Below, piece after piece: positions 38,372-47,545 of a stretch of DNA of 64,000 nucleotides. The stretch is from an uncultured Eubacteriales bacterium (lineage in GTDB: Bacteria > Bacillota > Clostridia > Oscillospirales > Oscillospiraceae), in the NCBI GenBank assembly GCA_900552015.1, contig URXY01000001.1, positions 23,936-87,935 of the forward strand, written 5' to 3'. The notes beneath the pieces are model-generated. The model searched no databases, was not told the origin of the DNA, and saw only the letters and a list, made by a program, of their open reading frames with translations. The position numbers and the translations under genes were made by a program. Position 1 is the first letter of the stretch, and each line of letters starts with the position of its first letter.

Positions 38372-39632
38372 ATGTGGCACGTAGAGACGACTATTTCGTG
38401 CTGGGCGTTTTTCTCATCATGCTCATCAAGGAGACCCCCCAGTGCTGGCACAAGGGCGACCGGCAGGGCAACGCATTCTTCCTCGTGCTGCTGTTCAGCA
38501 TCGCCAATGTCGTCATCGATATCGTCTCGTCGATCGCCATGAACCAGAGCACGGAATGGTGGATGTATGAATACGCGATGACGCTGTGTGTGGCGAGCAT
38601 GCCGCTGCTGGCAGCGGTGTGGGTGTGCTATGAATATGTGCTCATCCACCGCGACGAGGGGCACCGCACCATCATGCGCGGCATCATGGGCATCGTGTTT
38701 CCGTACCTCATCTTTGTCGCCATGGCCGTCACGAACCCGCGGACGGAGTGGTTCTTCCACCTGACAAACGATATGCAGTATTCGCGCGGCGCGCTCTTCA
38801 TGCCCGTGGGCGTGGGCTTTATCATGTTCTATTCCGCCGTGGGCCTATTGCAGGCGCTGGTGCACTGGAAGCACATCGTTCCGCGCTCGAACGCCGTATT
38901 GCTCATCGCTTTTTTCGCCACCACGGCCGCATTTATCTGGATCCAGCCCGCGAACCCCGGCTGGCTCGTCATCAACGCGAGCTACGCGATCGTTTACGTC
39001 TGGTGCGATCTCACGGTCGAGGAGCAGCGCAGGAGCGAGCTCTGCGGCGAGATCGACCGTAAGAATGAGGAGCTCAAGGTCATCGTGCAAAAGGAGGAGT
39101 CCGCCACACAGGCCAAGAGCGAATTTCTTTCGCGCATGTCGCACGACATCCGCACGCCGATGAACGCCGTCATCGGCTTCACGCACCTTGCCGAGGAGGA
39201 AGAGGACCTTGCGACGGTTAAAGGCTATCTCCACAGCATCGAGTCGTCGAGCGATTTTTTGCTCGGCCTCATCAATGATATCCTCGACATGTCAAAGATC
39301 GAAAACGGTGAGCTGACGCTCAAGAAAGAGCCTTACCATGTGGAGGAGTTCACCGAGAGCATCGACACCATCATCCGCCCGCTGATGGATGAAAAGCACA
39401 TCGATTTTACGATGACCATTCATACCGAGACGCCCTGCATCCGCACCGACCGTCTGCGCTTCAACCAGATATCCTTCAACCTGTTGTCAAACGCCGCGAA
39501 ATTCACGCCCGAGGGCGGCAGCATCGCGGTGGAGAGCGCACGATCGAGGCGGGCATGAACTATCACCTCTCCAAGCCCATCGAAGCGGAGCTCCTGCATA
39601 AGGTGCTCGCACAGCATATCCACGTTTCTTAG
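38372..39632 (+). pseudogene. Hybrid sensor histidine kinase, internally deleted
   Basis: An N-terminal part with about seven membrane segments leads to a HisKA domain with FLSRMSHDIRTPMNAVIGFT (phospho-His) and an N-box NLLSNAAKFTPEGG. Then the frame collapses at 39536-39543. The rest of the ATPase lid and almost all of a receiver domain are missing. What follows, in another frame, is IEAGMNYHLSKPIEAELLHK ending at TAG 39632, the last helix of a receiver. So an out-of-frame deletion joined the two ends. The best ribosome site (GAGGAAACGAT, ATG 38372) is in a different frame from the body, suggesting a second frameshift near the start. Confidence 0.85.
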
Positions 39633-39655
39633 GAGGCCTTACACAAGCACGTACC

Positions 39656-40402
39656 ATGCACAAAACGATCAATATGTTCCGCAGTTATCTGCTGCGCTTT
39701 TTCTTCCGCCTGAGCGTGATGTTCGTCACGATCTCGGGCTACTTCAAAAACCGCGCCGCGCTGGACTTTACCGCGCGCCATGCGTTCTTCTCACCGGTCA
39801 ATATCCTCTGGGTGATCTTGGCGGCATCGTTCGCCTTGCAGCTCTCGCCGCGCTCGCGCGTGTCGAGAGGCTGTCTCAAGCAGTTTCCCGGCACGTTCGA
39901 TCGCGTGGAGACCGTGGTCGACGACTTCTTCCTGCGCACGAAGCTCAAAAAGCTGGACCTTGGCGCGACGAAGGTGGCCATCATCTGGGCCATCCCGAAC
40001 CTCATCTTCGCGGCGCTCTACTACAAGGGCATTTTCGGCGTGCCGGAGATGCTGCTGTTCACGGTGCTCTATTACCTCTGTGATGTGATCTGCATCGTGT
40101 TCTACTGCCCGTTCCAGAAGCTTTTTATGAAAAATAAGTGCTGCGTGACCTGCCGCATCTTCGCGTGGGGCACCATCATGACGGTCACGCCGCTCATCTT
40201 CGTGCCGAGCGTCTACTCCTGGAGCCTTGTGGTGCTGGCGCTCGTGTGCACCGTCGCGTGGGAGGTGACGTATCACCGCCATCCAGAGCGCTTCTGCGAG
40301 GAGACGAACGCGTTTTTGACCTGTGCCGCCTGCACGGACCGGCTGTGTGTCGTCAAGCGCGCATTGGAGCAGAGCCCGAACAAAACAGGCAGCAAGTCAT
40401 AA
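39656..40402 (+). CDS. Hypothetical membrane protein with Cys clusters
   Basis: The 248-residue protein starts MHKTINMFRSYLLRFFFRLS. It has about five to six hydrophobic segments (VNILWVILAASFALQL, VAIIWAIPNLIFAALYY, MLLFTVLYYLCDVICIVFYC, SLVVLALVCTVAWEV). Cytoplasmic Cys groups are KNKCCVTCRIFAWG and LTCAACTDRLCVVK, which could bind metal or form disulfides. AGGAGG lies 20 bases upstream, rather far. It sits right behind the dead kinase, and I do not recognise a family. Confidence 0.65.
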   Translation: MHKTINMFRSYLLRFFFRLSVMFVTISGYFKNRAALDFTARHAFFSPVNILWVILAASFALQLSPRSRVSRGCLKQFPGTFDRVETVVDDFFLRTKLKKLDLGATKVAIIWAIPNLIFAALYYKGIFGVPEMLLFTVLYYLCDVICIVFYCPFQKLFMKNKCCVTCRIFAWGTIMTVTPLIFVPSVYSWSLVVLALVCTVAWEVTYHRHPERFCEETNAFLTCAACTDRLCVVKRALEQSPNKTGSKS

Positions 40403-40403
40403 G

Positions 40404-40435
40404 AAAAAGCACCGCAAAAGCGGTGCTTTTTTTTT
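40404..40435 (+). terminator. Terminator of the Cys-cluster membrane protein gene
   Basis: AAAAAGCACCGC, loop AAAA, GCGGTGCTTTTTTTTT is a strong stem with a long T-tract. Confidence 0.95.
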
Positions 40436-40617
40436 GCGCTCATTCGAGCGGTGCAGGGGAACTTACCGGCAGTTCTGCGGACTGCTTCTCTGCGCAAAGG
40501 CAGGTTATTCAATTTACATGATCGAAAACGGTGGGGCCAAAGAGGACGATGATGACTACCGATCTCCGTTAGATTTGTTGTTTGAAGCGTTGGAGGAGGA
40601 ATACCCGAATCACATCG

Positions 40618-40678
40618 TGAACTGCACCCCACTTGTTAGATAGTATATCATACTGTCTAACAAGTGGGGTGCAGTTCA
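40618..40678. repeat. 61-bp palindrome resembling two fused IS3/IS150-type ends
   Basis: The left arm TGAACTGCACCCCACTTG (continuing TTAGA) is matched by a perfect complementary arm ending in CAGTTCA. After one T/G mismatch, five more pairs close on the loop ATC. The ends TG...CA and the text ACTGCACCCC...TGTTAGA resemble the terminal repeats of IS150-group IS3 elements. No transposase remains, so it looks like a minimal MITE-like relic. A 41-codon open frame (40518-40643) enters it but has no support as a gene. Confidence 0.75.
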
Positions 40679-40696
40679 TTGCAGAGACAAGGTTCT

Positions 40697-41054
40697 TTAT
40701 TTTTTCTGAACATCTTTCAGTTCAGCGTTGAGGCCGTCCAAGTAGGTGGTATCTGCCGATTCTTTTTCGATGATTTCCATAGCCCGTTTTGCGATAAGGG
40801 CGATATTCTCATCAGTCAACACATTCCGAACTGTGTAGCGGACTACCAGTTTCTCTATCCAGCCTTTTCGCTCGGATTTCTTTTCGCAAGCGTGTTCCCG
40901 CTTGGCTTTTGTGCATTTGTAGTAATAATGTTTTCGATGTGCCGCTCTCACCGACCATCGGAGACCCGCAGTGTCCGCAGAGCAGCTTGGTAGTCAGCAG
41001 ATAGTTTTCGTGGGCTTTCGCTTTTGCCCGTGCTTTCCCATTGTGTTTGAGCAC
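40697..41054 (-). pseudogene. Fragment of a large serine recombinase
   Basis: Two overlapping minus-strand frames together read the zinc-ribbon part of a large serine recombinase: ENYLLTTKLLCGHCGSPMVG and ESGTSKT, then after a frame change near 40940 HYYYKCTKAKREHACEKKSE and RNVLTDENIALIAKRAMEII. The intact recombinase at 48386 has the parallel text GEYLLTTKLFCGHC and HYYMCKNARRKKC. The catalytic N-terminus and recombinase domain are absent, cut off at the symporter gene. It marks the left border of the AT-rich island. Confidence 0.8.
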
Positions 41055-41062
41055 AGCAAGTA

Positions 41063-42484
41063 CTATTCTTTTGTCGCTTCGGATTTGAAGCGCCGCAAGT
41101 ATTCTTGGTATTCTTCTTTTCCTTTATTCGATGACAGGCTTATGACCACAAGAAGAGTCAGGCCAACTCCCAAGGAGACCCACAGTGGAGCTATGCCAAA
41201 CGGGCTCCCTGCAAAATGCCATATTGCGGCTATAACCCCCCCAGCAACGATAGACCAGAAGGCTGCATCGTTCGTTACCTTATCCCAGTGAAGCGATATG
41301 ATCAGAACAATTCCTGATATTGCCCTTATTTGAAAAGATGCCAGCAGATCATTGAGGATCGATTTCATATTTGAAGCTATAAACACCGAAAGCACAGCTA
41401 TGGCCACGACAGACGCCCTGAAGCATATCATCTGCTTTTTCTCGCTCGCCTTTGGCTTAATATTTAAATAAATATCGCGCACAACAGTAGTGGCCAGCAT
41501 AAGCAGTATTGCGGGGCCCGTAGAGAGAACCGCGCCGAGTATTGCAATGCTCGCGAGGCCGCCCCAGCCTGGCGACAAACGGTTTGCCATTTCGTACAGT
41601 ATGCCTTTTCCGTTGCTTTCCGGCAGCAGAATACGCCCCGACAGCCCTATCGCGGCAGGCAGCAGAGCAAAGATCGTTACAAGCACAGCCACTACGATGA
41701 TACCCTTGCGGGCCTCATGAAGGCTCCGGCAGCAGTAGCACGAATTTACCACCGTCATAGCAGAAATCATTGCAAAAGCCGCCCCGATCACCTGTGCAAT
41801 AACGGTCGGCACATCTGGATACATAAGGTTGAAGTGGGTGTCGAGCAGTTGTTGGTATATATTCTCAACGCCGCCCGCATCCCTGACGCTGGCCCAGGCT
41901 ATTACGCTGAGGAACACCACTATCACCGCCATATGAAGTACATTTGCCCCCGCAACGGACTTTATGCCGTTTAAGGATATGACTGCAAAAAGCACGGCAC
42001 ATCCAATGAGTATGGTAATATCATTTATATCCGCCACGGAACGTATTATCGGCCCCACTATCGACACGACCGCAACAGACTGCATCGAGTATATCACTAG
42101 GAATGCTAGCAGGACGACCATAGTAACAGCCCAGCGCACTTTGTTGTTAAAACGCATTTCAAAGGCCTCCGCAACGGACATAGCGCCTTTTCGACCCGCT
42201 TCATAAAAGAACCGTGAAGCGAAAACAACAAATACCATACAGCCTATTGCTTGACCCCAGTTGCCCCATACTGCATTTATACCATGCGTAAAAGCCTCGC
42301 TGGCATTGCCGACAGTACCGGCGCCTGCTATCAGTTCACCGAAGAGCAGCGGGATAAGCATACAGGCAGACATACCGTTCTTCGCCACGAAAGTATTTCT
42401 TGTGCTGCTCTGCCTATTTTTATTTGTCAGGCTTATTATGCAGGTCAGCCCCAAATATACTGCGACCATTATGAAAGCCGTCAT
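41063..42484 (-). CDS. Sodium:solute symporter (SSS family)
   Basis: The 473-residue protein has about 12 to 13 membrane segments and SSS family features: LIPLLFGELIAGAGTVGNAS near the N-terminus, GAMSVAEAFEMRFNNKVRWA, and LASIAILGAVLSTGPAILLM in the sodium-site helix. SSS carriers move sugars, amino acids or organic acids with Na+. Together with the amidohydrolase and MFS genes upstream it probably imports an amidated or N-acyl compound or its product. Its start overlaps the MFS stop by four bases. Codon use is more AT-rich than in the core genes. Confidence 0.88.
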   Translation of the reverse strand: MTAFIMVAVYLGLTCIISLTNKNRQSSTRNTFVAKNGMSACMLIPLLFGELIAGAGTVGNASEAFTHGINAVWGNWGQAIGCMVFVVFASRFFYEAGRKGAMSVAEAFEMRFNNKVRWAVTMVVLLAFLVIYSMQSVAVVSIVGPIIRSVADINDITILIGCAVLFAVISLNGIKSVAGANVLHMAVIVVFLSVIAWASVRDAGGVENIYQQLLDTHFNLMYPDVPTVIAQVIGAAFAMISAMTVVNSCYCCRSLHEARKGIIVVAVLVTIFALLPAAIGLSGRILLPESNGKGILYEMANRLSPGWGGLASIAILGAVLSTGPAILLMLATTVVRDIYLNIKPKASEKKQMICFRASVVAIAVLSVFIASNMKSILNDLLASFQIRAISGIVLIISLHWDKVTNDAAFWSIVAGGVIAAIWHFAGSPFGIAPLWVSLGVGLTLLVVISLSSNKGKEEYQEYLRRFKSEATKE

Positions 42485-43743
42485 TCTTTTTCCTCCGGAT
42501 ATTCCCTTCTTTCGGTATACCTGTCAGCCATCCTTTTTGCTGCGGCAAAACAAATCGCCGATAAAGCACCTATCACAATACACATTCCCCAGCCCAGCTT
42601 ATATGATCCTGTCCTGTCAAAAACCGCCGCCAGCAATAATCCCCCAAGCGACATTCCGAGCTGCATCGGGCTTTGTGTTAGGCCGCGCATTATATTGAAG
42701 TTCTTTGTGCCAAATGTTGCGCTTATAAGAAGCGGGGCAGATACCGTGCCGACCCCGTTGCCTATGCCGTACAGTATAGCCATAAGGTACATTATCTGCA
42801 TACTGCGGCCAAGCATCAGGCACAGAAAGCCTCCGCCCATTAGGCCAAACGCCGCCATAGCGCCTTTTATGGTGCCGAACCTGTCGTTTATCCACCCTAA
42901 TATGAGCTTACCGAATATGCCGACAAAGGAGTACATGGATACGATCAGCGCGGCTGCCTGCGGTCCATACAAATCAGATATGCAGGGGCTGATCTGCCTG
43001 AGCGGTGCAGAGCAGATTATACCAAGCAAGAGCATTCCGAGCATATGTACATAGAAGAAACAATGCGTTTTCGCTTCTCCAAGGCTGATATTTGGAACGT
43101 CATCATCTCTATTTGCCTTATTGTTCAGCTTGTTTTCGTTTCCGTAAGGGCTAAGCCCTTTATCCTTCGGCCTTGTCCTTATCAACAGCAAAGCAATAGG
43201 CGCTGCGACCGCAAGAACCAGCAATCCTATCATTCGGTAGGAAGTACGCCACCCATAACTGGTTATCATCGTCGTTATAAGCGGGCTCAAAAAAGTCCCA
43301 CCGATGCCGATACCTCCTAAAGCAATACTCATTGCCAGACCTCGGCTTCTATTGAACCATGCAGTTATGAACATCGATACCGGCATGAAAGCACAACCAG
43401 AATAAGATACACCTACCAGCACAGAAGACGCATAGAACTGCCAGACGCTGTTTGCCAATGAATAAGACATATACGACAATGCGAAGCATATAAGGGATCC
43501 AGAAAATATCCAACGCATATTGTACTTAGAATATACCTTCCCCCATATCGGAGAAAGTAGTAATCCGCACATGGCGACTAAAGTGCTGGTTACCGTAAAA
43601 GCACTGCGCGAAATTTCAAATTCTTCCGTAACTGCCGGTAGGTAAAGGCTTGCACAAGCGTTTACAAGCGGTGCTGTAAAAGCCATCACCACAAAGCAGG
43701 CACAGCAGATCACCCATCCGTAGTGAACTTTTGCCAATTTCAT
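42481..43743 (-). CDS. MFS transporter, OFA (oxalate/formate antiporter-like) type
   Basis: The 420-residue carrier starts MKLAKVHYGWVICCACFVVM. It has 12 predicted membrane segments and the OFA look: HYGWVI at the N-terminus, SRSAFTVTSTLVAMCGLLLS, ITAWFNRSRGLAMSIALGGI and GLTQSPMQLGMSLGGLLLA. OFA carriers exchange small carboxylates. It is closely related to the MFS at 46023 (shared TAWFN, GTVSAPL, SATFGTK and RGLTQSP stretches), so the two are paralogues. The gene lies downstream of the M20 gene by 44 bases and overlaps the SSS gene. Confidence 0.9.
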   Translation of the reverse strand: MKLAKVHYGWVICCACFVVMAFTAPLVNACASLYLPAVTEEFEISRSAFTVTSTLVAMCGLLLSPIWGKVYSKYNMRWIFSGSLICFALSYMSYSLANSVWQFYASSVLVGVSYSGCAFMPVSMFITAWFNRSRGLAMSIALGGIGIGGTFLSPLITTMITSYGWRTSYRMIGLLVLAVAAPIALLLIRTRPKDKGLSPYGNENKLNNKANRDDDVPNISLGEAKTHCFFYVHMLGMLLLGIICSAPLRQISPCISDLYGPQAAALIVSMYSFVGIFGKLILGWINDRFGTIKGAMAAFGLMGGGFLCLMLGRSMQIMYLMAILYGIGNGVGTVSAPLLISATFGTKNFNIMRGLTQSPMQLGMSLGGLLLAAVFDRTGSYKLGWGMCIVIGALSAICFAAAKRMADRYTERREYPEEKE

Positions 43744-43787
43744 TATGCGACCTCTATCCTTGTGTACAGACGATCTTCATCCTTGCC

Positions 43788-44954
43788 TTAATTGTTTTTA
43801 AGATATTCGAAAGCACACTGAGCATGTATGGCGGCTCCGTATGGCAATGCATCCTCATTGAATACGATTTTAGGATTGTGTGCCGGATAGGTAGGGCCGT
43901 CTCCATCCGGTTTGCAGCCGATGCTGAAAAACACACTTGGGACCAGTTCAGTTATGCGCGCATAATCATCCGAGGCACTAGACGGCGGATATGGAATGTA
44001 TTTTATATCCAAGTCTTCGCAATAACGCATCATTTCGTCAAGCAGCTCAGGATTCGTATACATTGCAGGAACATCGGACAGTACTTCGTATTCGGTTTTT
44101 GCGCCGAAAGCCAGCGCTGTATAATCAACGATTTCATGGACTCGTTTTCTGAGCTTTTCACGAAGCTCGGGATCAAACATTCGCATGGTTCCCTGCATGA
44201 CCACTTCCTCAGGGATAATATTTGCCGCATTACCTCCGGCAAACTGCCCAAATGTCAGCGTCACGGTTTTATCGGCAGGAGCTTCACGGGCGATCAATTC
44301 CTGCAGCGCAAGATAGGTATGAGCGGCAACATTGATGGGATCTATGCCGGTATGCGGCCACGCACCGTGGCATCCTTTGCCTTTTACGGTAAGCTTCATC
44401 CCGTCACAGGAAGCGCAGGTATAGCCATGGCATACGGCAACCGTACCCACGGGATTACGGGCGTTCATATGCATATCCACAGCTATATCTACCTCCGGGT
44501 CGTGCAAAACCCCGGCGTCTATCATCGCCCTTGAACCTATAAACACCTCTTCACCCGGCTGAAACATGAGCTTTACGGTTCCGCAAAGCTCATCCTCGCA
44601 GCTCTTGAGAATTTTCGCCGCTTCAAGGAGCATGGTCGTATGGAGGTCGTGCCCGCAACAATGACCGTACCCGTTATCTGCGGAAAAAGGCAGCCCGCTG
44701 TTTTCTTTTATTGGCAGAGCGTCCATATCAGTGCGGAGCATGACCGTTTTCCCCGGCTTTTTCCCTCCAATTATGCCAACAATACCGCATTTGCATATTT
44801 CCTTGTTCGGTATGCCGTACTCAGTAAGCTTCTCCGATACAAATTTCGCCGTAATCGGAAGATCATCCCCTATTTCGGGGTTGCGATGGAGGAACCTTCT
44901 GTTCCCTATCATTTCTTCTTTGTCATCAATCGCCTGCTTTAAAAACCGGTTCAT
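43788..44954 (-). CDS. M20-family amidohydrolase
   Basis: The 388-residue protein starts MNRFLKQAIDDKEEMIGNRR with AAAAGGAGGTAGGCAA upstream. M20D metal ligands are visible: LRTDMDALPI, NGYGHCCGHDLHTTMLLEAA (CGHD-H), LMFQPGEEVFIGSRAM (catalytic Glu), DMHMNARNPVG and the late YPAHNPKIVFNEDAL. It probably hydrolyses an N-acyl amino acid or a similar amide, as hippurate hydrolase and N-acetylaminoacid deacylases do. It is the first gene of a leftward operon with two carriers, so uptake and cleavage are linked. Confidence 0.9.
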   Translation of the reverse strand: MNRFLKQAIDDKEEMIGNRRFLHRNPEIGDDLPITAKFVSEKLTEYGIPNKEICKCGIVGIIGGKKPGKTVMLRTDMDALPIKENSGLPFSADNGYGHCCGHDLHTTMLLEAAKILKSCEDELCGTVKLMFQPGEEVFIGSRAMIDAGVLHDPEVDIAVDMHMNARNPVGTVAVCHGYTCASCDGMKLTVKGKGCHGAWPHTGIDPINVAAHTYLALQELIAREAPADKTVTLTFGQFAGGNAANIIPEEVVMQGTMRMFDPELREKLRKRVHEIVDYTALAFGAKTEYEVLSDVPAMYTNPELLDEMMRYCEDLDIKYIPYPPSSASDDYARITELVPSVFFSIGCKPDGDGPTYPAHNPKIVFNEDALPYGAAIHAQCAFEYLKNN

Positions 44955-45035
44955 TTGCCTACCTCCTTTTTCAGACCAATGGATACAGCGCTCACGCTGC
45001 CGCATGATTTGCATTTCAATTCTATCATATAACCA

Positions 45036-45073
45036 ATAAAAAAAGTGTTACATAGGCTACACAACACTTTTTG
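45036..45073 (-). terminator. Terminator of the Crp/Fnr-family gene
   Basis: AAAAAGTGTT and AACACTTTTT pair around a 13-base loop. On the minus strand the stem is followed by TTTTTTTATT. It separates the regulator from the amidohydrolase operon. Confidence 0.8.
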
Positions 45074-45097
45074 TGATTTTGGTATTATTTTGAAAAA

Positions 45098-45787
45098 TCA
45101 CCATTCGCCCATGTTGACATCGCCATTACAATGTTCCGTTATCCTTTCCACGTCAAGTATTTTTATTCGTTTTCTCTGTATATCTATGGCCTCTTCTTTT
45201 TTTAGCTGTTGGAGCACCTTATTCGCGTTTACTCTGTTGAGTCCGGTGAGCATGGCGATATCCTGCTGCGATATTTTCACGCATTCAACAGGATGCGTAT
45301 GTTTTATATGTCGGTTTGCGATATGAAAATACAGCAGCTGGCATACTCGAACCATGCCGTCATCGTACATCTGTGAAAGCATTTGGGCAGCAAGGGAATG
45401 CTGAAGGCAGACGGCAACATCCAGCATTTTTTCCATGAGCGGGTAATTGCGGCCTGCAAGCTCCTCAAGCTCGCTGCGAGTCAGCAATATTGCCTCCACA
45501 TCGGTATACGCCTCCATAAGAAGATTTTCCTCCCATTTAGGCATACCATGCGGGGAAAACTGCGGAAGTAAACATCCGCTGCCTGCAACATACAATGCTT
45601 TCTCGTTCCCATCGCTATGCAGCACCACAGCACGCACAAGCCCGCTCCGCACATAGTAGAATTTGTCTGCGGGCTCATTGAACTGTTTAATAGGCGAATG
45701 CTTTTCCAGCGTGACTCTTTTCCCAGTCTTAAATATCAAGCCTTCAAAATCGAAGAAATCTCCATACATATAATAGTTTGGTATCAT
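45098..45787 (-). CDS. Crp/Fnr-family transcriptional regulator
   Basis: The 229-residue protein has an N-terminal cyclic-nucleotide-binding-like beta-roll (KFYYVRSGLVRAVVLHSDGN, LLPQFSPHGMPKWEENLLME). After the long dimer helix comes a C-terminal winged helix (VKISQQDIAMLTGLNRVNAN). No Cys cluster of FNR type is seen at the N-terminus, so an iron-sulfur sensor is unlikely. It lies between the two opposite transporter units and likely controls them. The effector is unknown. AGGAGTGCGAGCAGC precedes the ATG. Confidence 0.88.
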   Translation of the reverse strand: MIPNYYMYGDFFDFEGLIFKTGKRVTLEKHSPIKQFNEPADKFYYVRSGLVRAVVLHSDGNEKALYVAGSGCLLPQFSPHGMPKWEENLLMEAYTDVEAILLTRSELEELAGRNYPLMEKMLDVAVCLQHSLAAQMLSQMYDDGMVRVCQLLYFHIANRHIKHTHPVECVKISQQDIAMLTGLNRVNANKVLQQLKKEEAIDIQRKRIKILDVERITEHCNGDVNMGEW

Positions 45788-46022
45788 GCTGCTCGCACTC
45801 CTTTCTTATGTTTATTAACAAGCAGAGATTATAGCATAATATGCAAGTATATAAAAGATGGCTGTTCATGCTACCTGTCATCCGATCATCCATGTGTATT
45901 CGACCCATAAAAATTTTTTCGAAAACTGTAATGCAAATCACTTATTTAAATAGGCAAACTTGATAGAATTTCTTTAACCAGTCGACAGGGAAAACACAAA
46001 CTGCTCATGAAATGGAGGATTT

Positions 46023-47297
46023 ATGAAAAAATATCTGCATTATGCGTGGGTGATATGCTTTGGCTGTGCATTTATATGTGCCCTCACCTCTCCGATCATC
46101 AACGCAACGGCAACACAGTATCTTATCTCTGTAACAGAGGAATTTGGAGTATCCAGAAGTGCTTTTACCCTCAGCTCCACCATAGTTGCGCTGGTAGGCA
46201 TGGTGATTTCTCCGCTGTGGGGTAAAATTTACTCCGACCGCAAGCGTATGCGCGGCGTGTTGACTATTACAACGTTAGGCTTTGGCCTGGCCTATATGTC
46301 CTATTCGTTAGCACAAAATATCGGTCAGTTCTATATTTCTGCCGTAATACTGGGGTTCTTCTGGGCAGGCGCCTGTTTCATGCCCGTATCCATGATGATA
46401 ACTGCCTGGTTCAACAAAATGCGCGGGTTGGCAATGAGCATCACCCTGGCGGGCATAGGCTTTGGCGGATCAGTCCTCGCCCCCATAATAAACAGCTTCA
46501 TAACAAATTACGGTTGGAGGATAACCTACCGCTACGTTGGTATAATTATCATAGCCATTGCTTGCCCGGTAGTATTTTTCCTTCTCCGGGCTACTCCTGA
46601 AGAAATGGGTAAGAAGCCTTTCGGAGCGGATTGGGAAGAAAAGGAGAAAGATAAGAAAAAAGCTCTCATCTCCAATGAGGGAAATGTTGAAATATCTCCT
46701 AACGATGTCAAAAACAAGGCTTTCTTCTGGATATTCATGATAGGCTTCTTCGGGATGGGCCTTGTGTGCTCTGCGCCCATGCGTCAGATGAATCCCTATA
46801 TTTCAGACATATACGGACCAGAATTTGCGGCAAGCGTTATAGGTCTTTCATCGTTGATGGGCATATTTGGCAAAATACTTCTCGGTGCCCTGCACGACAA
46901 ATTCGGCAGTATCAAGTCCTCCTCCATCGCTTTTGTAGCCTTTGCGTTGGCCTTTATTGCCGCCATTGCCGGCGCCCACGGTGAAAAGAATCTATTTTAT
47001 GTGTATATAATTCTTTATTCCTTTGCTGCCGGCGTTGGCACAGTCTCTGCGCCCCTCATCATAAGCGCCACATTCGGTACGAAAAGCTTTAATATGATGC
47101 GCGGCTTGACTCAGAGCCCCCTGCAGGCAGGTATGTCATTGGGCGGCCTTATGGTCGCAGGCGTATTCGATATTACAGGTGCGTATACCCTTGGCTGGGC
47201 AGCATGTATTGCAATATCTGTAATATCCATAATATGCTTCTATGCGGCTCACAAGATGTCCCGCAAATATGCCGCCGAAATCGATATGGCAAAATAG
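46023..47297 (+). CDS. MFS transporter, OFA type
   Basis: The 424-residue carrier MKKYLHYAWVICFGCAFICA has 12 membrane segments and the same family features as the paralogue at 42481: SRSAFTLSSTIVALVGMVIS, TAWFNKMRGLAMSITLAGIG, SAPLIISATFGTKSFNMMRG and GLTQSPLQAGMSLGGLMVAG. A cytoplasmic loop of Lys/Glu-rich sequence lies in the middle. AAATGGAGGATTT precedes the ATG. It is transcribed away from the Crp/Fnr gene. Its role is probably exchange of small carboxylates connected with the amidohydrolase products. Confidence 0.9.
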   Translation: MKKYLHYAWVICFGCAFICALTSPIINATATQYLISVTEEFGVSRSAFTLSSTIVALVGMVISPLWGKIYSDRKRMRGVLTITTLGFGLAYMSYSLAQNIGQFYISAVILGFFWAGACFMPVSMMITAWFNKMRGLAMSITLAGIGFGGSVLAPIINSFITNYGWRITYRYVGIIIIAIACPVVFFLLRATPEEMGKKPFGADWEEKEKDKKKALISNEGNVEISPNDVKNKAFFWIFMIGFFGMGLVCSAPMRQMNPYISDIYGPEFAASVIGLSSLMGIFGKILLGALHDKFGSIKSSSIAFVAFALAFIAAIAGAHGEKNLFYVYIILYSFAAGVGTVSAPLIISATFGTKSFNMMRGLTQSPLQAGMSLGGLMVAGVFDITGAYTLGWAACIAISVISIICFYAAHKMSRKYAAEIDMAK

Positions 47298-47303
47298 TGC
47301 GGC

Positions 47304-47462
47304 ATGACCGCCCTCAGGGCGCGGGGCGTGGAGAAAATCATTTTTGTCACCAACGGCGCAAAGACCGCCGTAAAGCTCTCTGCCATCATTTCAAAGCTCA
47401 CCGCGAACGGCGTCTTCCGCCTCACCCATGACGGCAAGGCCGCCGCATTCACCCTCGGCTAA
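47304..47462 (+). CDS. Remnant ORF, 52 residues
   Basis: A short open frame reads MTALRARGVEKIIFVTNGAK and ends VFRLTHDGKAAAFTLG before TAA. It has no ribosome site and begins 7 bases after the MFS stop. The GC content jumps up again here relative to the AT-rich island. It could be the C-terminal tail of a gene truncated when the island inserted. I do not recognise the family. Confidence 0.35.
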   Translation: MTALRARGVEKIIFVTNGAKTAVKLSAIISKLTANGVFRLTHDGKAAAFTLG

Positions 47463-47517
47463 AACATGGCGGATGTGAGCGCCATTCTCACCAGGCCGTA
47501 AGCGAAATCTCAGAATT

Positions 47518-47545
47518 ACAGGCGGGCAAGCTGTGCTTGCCCGCC
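47518..47545 (+). terminator. GC-rich hairpin, possible terminator
   Basis: AGGCGGGCAAGC, loop TGT, GCTTGCCCGCCTTG is an 11- to 12-bp stem with only a short T-run. It may end the MFS transcript. Confidence 0.55.

Noticed and set aside
40697..40951. Possible independent small gene on the minus strand
   Set aside because: Its text continues the zinc-ribbon part of a serine recombinase after a frame change, so it is part of a pseudogene.
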